Of a stretch of DNA of 41,866 nt, positions 37,540 through 41,866 are shown piece by piece. Source of the DNA: Clostridiales bacterium (lineage in GTDB: Bacteria > Bacillota > Clostridia > Christensenellales > CAG-138); contig SVGX01000008.1 of NCBI GenBank assembly GCA_015056105.1, positions 1-41,866 of the forward strand, given 5' to 3'. Within the stretch, counting starts at the first letter, position 1; each line of letters starts with the position of its first letter. The position numbers and the translations under genes were made by a program. Below the pieces are notes generated by a model. That model made no database searches and was not told the origin of the DNA. It saw only the letters and a list, made by a program, of their open reading frames with translations.

Positions 37540-40311
37540 TTGAAACGGCCGATTGGAAGATTTTTGATCGCGTCTGTCGTCATGCTTGCCATGATGGGGG
37601 CGCTTGTTTACCGGCTTGGCACGCTAACACTTTTAGAGGGCGAAACCTGGGCGGAGGAAGCCTCCGGCCGCATGGCGCGTACCATTACGCTGAAAGGAGA
37701 GCGCGGCCGCATCCTTGACCGCAACGGCGTGGTACTCGCTTACAGCGAGACCTGCTACAACGTGGAGTTTCTGCGCGATGCGGACAGCCGTACGGATTAT
37801 GATTCCGCAGTGTATACGGAATCGCTGATCAAAGCAATCGATATCATTGAGCGGAGCGGCGGAAGCACCATCGATACTTCCTATTTCTCTCTTGATGAAA
37901 ACGGTGAGATCGCTTTTGACTGGGGTGTGACAAGTGAAAGCGCAGTCCGTGCCCGATATAAGAATTTTTGCGAAGCCGTAGGTCTCAATCTGCAGCGCCG
38001 CGACCCGAATTACAAAGCATACCCGTCGGATTCCTCCAAATGGGATCTCTCCCTTTGGCCTACGGCGGAATATGCCTATAACTATCTGCGCCGGTCCTGG
38101 TTCATTCCGGAAGAATATACCTTTGAGCAGGCAAACAAGATCATTTCCATCCGTCAGGAGGTCAGCCTCAACAACTATCGCGCCTATGAACCCATCACCA
38201 TCGCTTACGATGTGGAATTTGATGTAGTAGCTGAGATTAAGCAGCACAGCGAGGAGCTTGTGGGCATTCAGGTGTCCCAAAGCACCACGCGTATCTATCC
38301 GCGTGGATTCACGGCGGCACATGTCGTCGGCTATCTTTCCCGTTCCGCGAATACAGTGAGCGTGAATACGCTGCTTGCAAAAGGTTATTCCATGGAACAG
38401 CTACAGCCGCTTTTTAAATACGAAACCATGAAAGATGAAGACGGCAACACCGTTCCCCAAAGGGATGAGACGGGCGGCATCGTATACGTTTACGATGATG
38501 ACGGCAACCATGTGATCGATATGACTGCATCGAATGGGCTTGCCTATTCTTACAGCGATTATATCGGCGTTTCCGGCATTGAATCCACTATGGAAGCGTA
38601 TTTGACCGGCGCTACAAAGGAACACCAGGGCGCAAGGGAAGTGGAGATCAACAAAAACGGAAGTGTTATCCGCGAGCTTTCCGAGACCGCTGCCACAAAC
38701 GGCAACGATGTTATGCTTACCCTGGATATTGAGCTGCAGGCCGTTTGCGAAACTGCGCTGCAGAACATCATAGAAAGTGTTGAACAGCGCGAGATTGACC
38801 TTATGGAAGAGGATATCGCTCTCAAGGAAGGAACGAGCGAGACAAGTAAATACGAAGGGTATGAGGATTCCATAGACACCGCCAAAACGGGCGCGATAGT
38901 AGCAATGGATCCCAATACCGGCGATGTGCTGGCGATGGCATCCTACCCGGGTTTTGACCCGAACTGGTTCGTGCAGGGCCTTTCGGAAGAGCAGGCGGCG
39001 TATATCAACGACGGGGATACGACCCCTCTTCGCAACAAAGCGATCTCCGCAAAGCTTGCCCCGGGCTCCATCTTCAAAATGCTGACGGGCGTTGCGGGTG
39101 TTGCGGAAAACGTAGTAGATGTGGATGAAGTTATCAACGACAGGGGAGACGGCCCTTACTACTACATCTACGAAACGAATGAAGAAGGAAAGACCACCGT
39201 TACCAAAACAAACGCGCCCAAATGCTGGAAACGCTATCATGATGAGCATGCGAATCTGACTCTTTCCCAGGCGCTTGCCCAATCCTGCAACTATTATTTC
39301 TGCGAGGTGGCATACCGCATGGGTATCGATACGCTTGATGAGTGGGCAGGAAAATTCGGCCTTACAAGTTCTACCGGCGTGGAACTTCCCGGCGAGGCTG
39401 TGGGCATCTGCGGCGGACAGGAAGTACTGTTCGACAACGATCTTCTTGATGAGGACGGTGAGCTGAGCATCAGCCGGCAGAAGACAAGCCTTCCTTCGCT
39501 CGTATATCGCCATCTTTGTTCCCTTCTCCGGGAGTGTATGGATAAGCGCATGATGGAGATCGATGAAGCGGCTGTCAGCGCCTGCGCGCTCAGGCTGATG
39601 CAGATACAGGATGGTACAGGTCTTGACGGTAAGGGCCCGGATATCCGCCGCATCATCAGCGAAGAGCTTGGCATCCCGGAAGGTTATACTCAGACTCAGA
39701 CCTGGACGAGTGAGATCGTATCCCTGCTTAATGAGATCCAATGGAAACCGACCCAGACCATCCGCGCTGGATTCGGACAGGGTGTGTCGCTGGTAACGCC
39801 TGTTGCCGTTGCCCGTTATATTTCCGCTATCGCCAACGAAGGCACAGTCTACGAAGCCCATATTGTCGACAAAGTTGTGGCGGAGGATAACAGTGTCGTT
39901 ATGGATGTGCTTCCCACCGCGATCAATGAGATCGGCGATGATTCCGCCGAATGGGATATTCTTTGGGCCGCCATCAAGGAAGGCATGAAGGGTGTTGTGT
40001 CTCTGGAGGATCAGGGTACTGCCGCGGGTGCTTTCAGCGAAGAATTTTCGGAAAATCACCTGAGCAAGCTCACCGGCAAAACCGGCACAGCGCAGATCGG
40101 TGTCGCTTCTATCGATATTGAAAATACATCCTGGTTCGTGACCTATACACCCCGCGAAAACCCGGAACTTGTGCTCGTTGTGTGCCTGCCCAATGGCTAC
40201 AGCGGTGCATGGAGCATCCCGGCGGTGGAAGAGATCTATACCTACTATTTCAATAAGCAGGATTCCGCCGCGCCGGAGACCCTTGTGGAGATAAACGGCA
40301 TCGCACCTTAA
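37540..40311 (+). CDS. mrdA: Class B penicillin-binding protein 2 (elongasome transpeptidase)
   Basis: A 923-residue membrane-anchored transpeptidase, longer than the usual 600-720. One N-terminal transmembrane segment (9-27) is followed by the pedestal with GERGRILDRNGVVLA. Active-site motifs are S-x-x-K at Ser510-Lys513 (PGSIFK), S-x-N at 582-584 (SCN) and K-T-G at 847-849. The extra length lies in the pedestal and in about 110 residues between S-x-N and the AGFGQG segment (GGQEVLFDNDLLDEDG to WKPTQTIR). Its place after mreBCD points to the side-wall PBP2. Start is TTG 37540 with GGAGGTGA ten bases upstream. Confidence 0.92.
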   Translation: MKRPIGRFLIASVVMLAMMGALVYRLGTLTLLEGETWAEEASGRMARTITLKGERGRILDRNGVVLAYSETCYNVEFLRDADSRTDYDSAVYTESLIKAIDIIERSGGSTIDTSYFSLDENGEIAFDWGVTSESAVRARYKNFCEAVGLNLQRRDPNYKAYPSDSSKWDLSLWPTAEYAYNYLRRSWFIPEEYTFEQANKIISIRQEVSLNNYRAYEPITIAYDVEFDVVAEIKQHSEELVGIQVSQSTTRIYPRGFTAAHVVGYLSRSANTVSVNTLLAKGYSMEQLQPLFKYETMKDEDGNTVPQRDETGGIVYVYDDDGNHVIDMTASNGLAYSYSDYIGVSGIESTMEAYLTGATKEHQGAREVEINKNGSVIRELSETAATNGNDVMLTLDIELQAVCETALQNIIESVEQREIDLMEEDIALKEGTSETSKYEGYEDSIDTAKTGAIVAMDPNTGDVLAMASYPGFDPNWFVQGLSEEQAAYINDGDTTPLRNKAISAKLAPGSIFKMLTGVAGVAENVVDVDEVINDRGDGPYYYIYETNEEGKTTVTKTNAPKCWKRYHDEHANLTLSQALAQSCNYYFCEVAYRMGIDTLDEWAGKFGLTSSTGVELPGEAVGICGGQEVLFDNDLLDEDGELSISRQKTSLPSLVYRHLCSLLRECMDKRMMEIDEAAVSACALRLMQIQDGTGLDGKGPDIRRIISEELGIPEGYTQTQTWTSEIVSLLNEIQWKPTQTIRAGFGQGVSLVTPVAVARYISAIANEGTVYEAHIVDKVVAEDNSVVMDVLPTAINEIGDDSAEWDILWAAIKEGMKGVVSLEDQGTAAGAFSEEFSENHLSKLTGKTGTAQIGVASIDIENTSWFVTYTPRENPELVLVVCLPNGYSGAWSIPAVEEIYTYYFNKQDSAAPETLVEINGIAP

Positions 40312-40335
40312 TAAGATGACGAAAAACGATGCAAC

Positions 40336-40368
40336 AGCCGTTTGCGCCTAGGTACAGCGCAAACGGCT
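40336..40368 (+). terminator. Terminator after PBP2
   Basis: AGCCGTTTGCGC (40336-40347) pairs with GCGCAAACGGCT (40357-40368), a 12-bp perfect stem. The T-run is poor, so termination may be partial. Confidence 0.65.
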
Positions 40369-40396
40369 TCACAATTCTACGAAACTGCGTTATAAT
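40368..40396 (+). promoter_or_regulatory. Promoter of lgt
   Basis: TTCACA (40368-40373) and TATAAT (40391-40396) are spaced 17 bp, 40 bp before the start codon. Confidence 0.75.
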
Positions 40397-40436
40397 CGTT
40401 TTTTAGGGAACAACAAATTATAGGAGGGATTATCCC

Positions 40437-41468
40437 ATGACACTTCCCGACAGGGTGGCGTTTACGCTCTTTGGAAAAGACATTTATTGGTATGGCGTCT
40501 TGATGGCATGCGGTATCATCATTGCCGTGCTTCTTGCCATGCTGGAAGAAAAACGCAAAAAACTGAAAAAGGATACGGTCATCGATATGTGCCTTGTGGT
40601 GATCCCATGCGGTGTTGTGGGAGCAAGGCTTTATTATGTCCTTTTCCGACTTGAACATTATCTTGCCAATCCTATCAGTATTTTTTATGTTTGGGAAGGC
40701 GGCCTTGCCATTTACGGTGCGGTGATCGCAGGGCTTTTCGGCGCGTTTATTTTCTCACTTATCCGTAAAGTTCGTTTTCTGAAGCTTGCGGATTGCATCA
40801 TGCCGGGTCTTGCTCTTGCACAGGCTATCGGCCGCTGGGGCAACTTCTTTAACCAAGAAGCCTTCGGTCTGCCTGTTACGGCGGAAATGGCCGCGCGTTT
40901 TCTCTTTATGCAGTATTTTCCCCTTGCGGTGGGTATTGAAGGTACGCATTATTTTGAAGATGCAGCGTGTACTGCCTGCATGACCGGCACGAGCGGTATC
41001 CACCTGCATATGGCGACCTTCTTTTATGAATCGGTTTGGTGCCTGCTGATCTTCCTTGTGCTTTGGTCCTTCCGTAAAAAGTTTAAGCATGATGGCGATG
41101 CGCTCGTTTGCTATGCCGGCCTTTACGCCTTTGAACGCATGTTCGTGGAAGGCCTTCGCGGCGACAGCCTCTATCTGATCCAGCCTGGTGCTGCAGCTTT
41201 TGCAGGCGGTATCCGCGTTTCCCAACTGATCAGCGCTGCGGCACTTGTGACCGTTATCGTATTTGTGGTTATCCGTACGGTACGCGAAAAGAAACTGAAT
41301 GCGCTGATCTGGCCAAAGCCGGAAACGGTCACTGAACAAGAAACGCCTGCAGCCGAACAGGAAGCGATTCCAGCGGAAGGTGACTTGGCCAATACGGTGG
41401 ATATACCTTCGGATGAAGAGAGCGCAGCGTATGAAGAGACCGCAGAAACGGAACAAAACGAAGCCTGA
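40437..41468 (+). CDS. lgt: Prolipoprotein diacylglyceryl transferase
   Basis: A 343-residue polytopic membrane enzyme. The Lgt signature GRWGNFFNQEAFG is present, preceded by GARLYYVLFRLEHY and WEGGLAIYGAVIAG and followed by YAFERMFVEGLRGDSL. It transfers diacylglycerol from phosphatidylglycerol to the lipobox Cys of exported lipoproteins, such as DppA, PrsA and the M14 peptidase here. The last 45 residues or so form an acidic, Glu/Ala-rich cytosolic tail that is longer than in most Lgt proteins. AGGAGGGA precedes the ATG. Confidence 0.95.
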   Translation: MTLPDRVAFTLFGKDIYWYGVLMACGIIIAVLLAMLEEKRKKLKKDTVIDMCLVVIPCGVVGARLYYVLFRLEHYLANPISIFYVWEGGLAIYGAVIAGLFGAFIFSLIRKVRFLKLADCIMPGLALAQAIGRWGNFFNQEAFGLPVTAEMAARFLFMQYFPLAVGIEGTHYFEDAACTACMTGTSGIHLHMATFFYESVWCLLIFLVLWSFRKKFKHDGDALVCYAGLYAFERMFVEGLRGDSLYLIQPGAAAFAGGIRVSQLISAAALVTVIVFVVIRTVREKKLNALIWPKPETVTEQETPAAEQEAIPAEGDLANTVDIPSDEESAAYEETAETEQNEA

Positions 41469-41524
41469 TCTTTCGGGCCTTGCCCATATACAGAATGAAA
41501 AACAAAACAGGGGAAAGAAAGACA

Positions 41525-41866
41525 ATGAGCAGTATGCAGCCGCGCAACCTGACCATGATGACGGACCTTTACCAGCTTACGATGATGTACGGTTATTATA
41601 AGCACGGTATGGACAAAAATGAGGGTATCTTTGATCTCTTTTTCCGGGAAAAGAAATACATCGAATATGCAGTGATGGCCGGCACGGAATCCGTGATCGA
41701 ATACATCAACAATCTGCACTTTACGGAGGAAGACCTTGACTATCTTCGCTTCCTGAAGCTTTTTGATGAAGACTTCCTCAGCATGCTCCGCGAGCTCCGC
41801 TTTACCGGCGAGATCTACGGCATGCGGGAAGGCACCGTTGTTTTCCCCAATGAGCCGCTTATTCGC
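41525..41866 (+). CDS. pncB: Nicotinate phosphoribosyltransferase (partial, N-terminal 114 residues)
   Basis: An open frame runs from ATG 41525 off the end of the window. RNLTMMTDLYQLTMMYGYYKHGM, then FDLFFREKKYIEYAVMAGTESVIEYI and FTEEDLDYLRFLKLFDEDFLSML are characteristic of the Firmicutes type of nicotinate phosphoribosyltransferase, which makes nicotinate mononucleotide in NAD salvage. The ribosome binding site (AGGGGAAAG) is weak and rather far. It follows lgt after 56 bp without a visible terminator. The ORF track misses it because it is cut by the window edge. Confidence 0.9.
   Translation, partial: MSSMQPRNLTMMTDLYQLTMMYGYYKHGMDKNEGIFDLFFREKKYIEYAVMAGTESVIEYINNLHFTEEDLDYLRFLKLFDEDFLSMLRELRFTGEIYGMREGTVVFPNEPLIR

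Noticed and set aside
38401-40059. 552-residue minus-strand ORF opposite PBP2
   Set aside because: It lies wholly within the PBP2 gene, whose three active-site motifs are intact.

Overview
The window looks like a chromosomal segment of a Gram-positive anaerobe of the class Clostridia (Firmicutes). The signs are strong Shine-Dalgarno sites with frequent TTG starts, near-consensus TTGACA/TATAAT promoters, lipoprotein signal peptides, PrsA, a YitT-type membrane protein, mreBCD next to a very large class B penicillin-binding protein, and an infC-rpmI-rplT operon behind a transcription-terminating leader. An EtfBA/FAD-oxidase set and a CoA-transferase cluster suggest a fermentative, amino-acid or organic-acid using lifestyle. 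I cannot name the genus. There is no prophage, CRISPR array or intact insertion sequence.

Layout. 1-1165: a tRNA-Gln(CUG) whose 3' end and terminator are repeated 205 bp downstream, then about 0.8 kb with no convincing gene. 1166-3743: CoA-transferase A/B, an SDR reductase and a MaoC hydratase, consistent with acetoacetate / (R)-3-hydroxybutyryl-CoA / crotonyl-CoA interconversion. 3902-6330: a MATE exporter and a YitT-family protein. 6378-9017 (minus): a TetM/EF-G-like ribosomal GTPase fused to a YacP/Rae1-type NYN nuclease, the most unusual protein here. 9435-12850: EtfB, a ferredoxin-bearing EtfA and a GlcD/LctD-like FAD oxidase, resembling an electron-confurcating lactate dehydrogenase. 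12953-19445: a complete peptide ABC transporter (dppABCDF) with an M42 aminopeptidase between dppA and dppB. 19582-20289: a FadR-type GntR regulator that may act on TGGT-N3-ACCA sites before etfB.

20322-24598 holds a Sel1-repeat protein and a GH13 pullulanase with a seemingly clipped N-terminal domain. 24645-26313 (minus) holds an orphan substrate-binding lipoprotein and PgsA. 26544-30753 holds a PrsA-like foldase, a small GIY-YIG-like protein, an alanyl-tRNA editing protein and an SH3-M14 carboxypeptidase lipoprotein. 30920-32883 is infC (ATA start), rpmI, rplT and a TrmH-family methyltransferase. 33081-33661 is a divergent pair, a two-TM protein and an Xre regulator, around a perfect 26-bp palindrome. 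33724-34823 (minus) is Maf plus NUDIX. 34955-41866 is the cell-shape and envelope block mreB, mreC, mreD, PBP2, then lgt and a truncated nicotinate phosphoribosyltransferase.

All calls are by eye from motifs and family resemblance; no search was run. The long antisense ORFs in the supplied track were treated as shadows of genes with strongly biased codon use.
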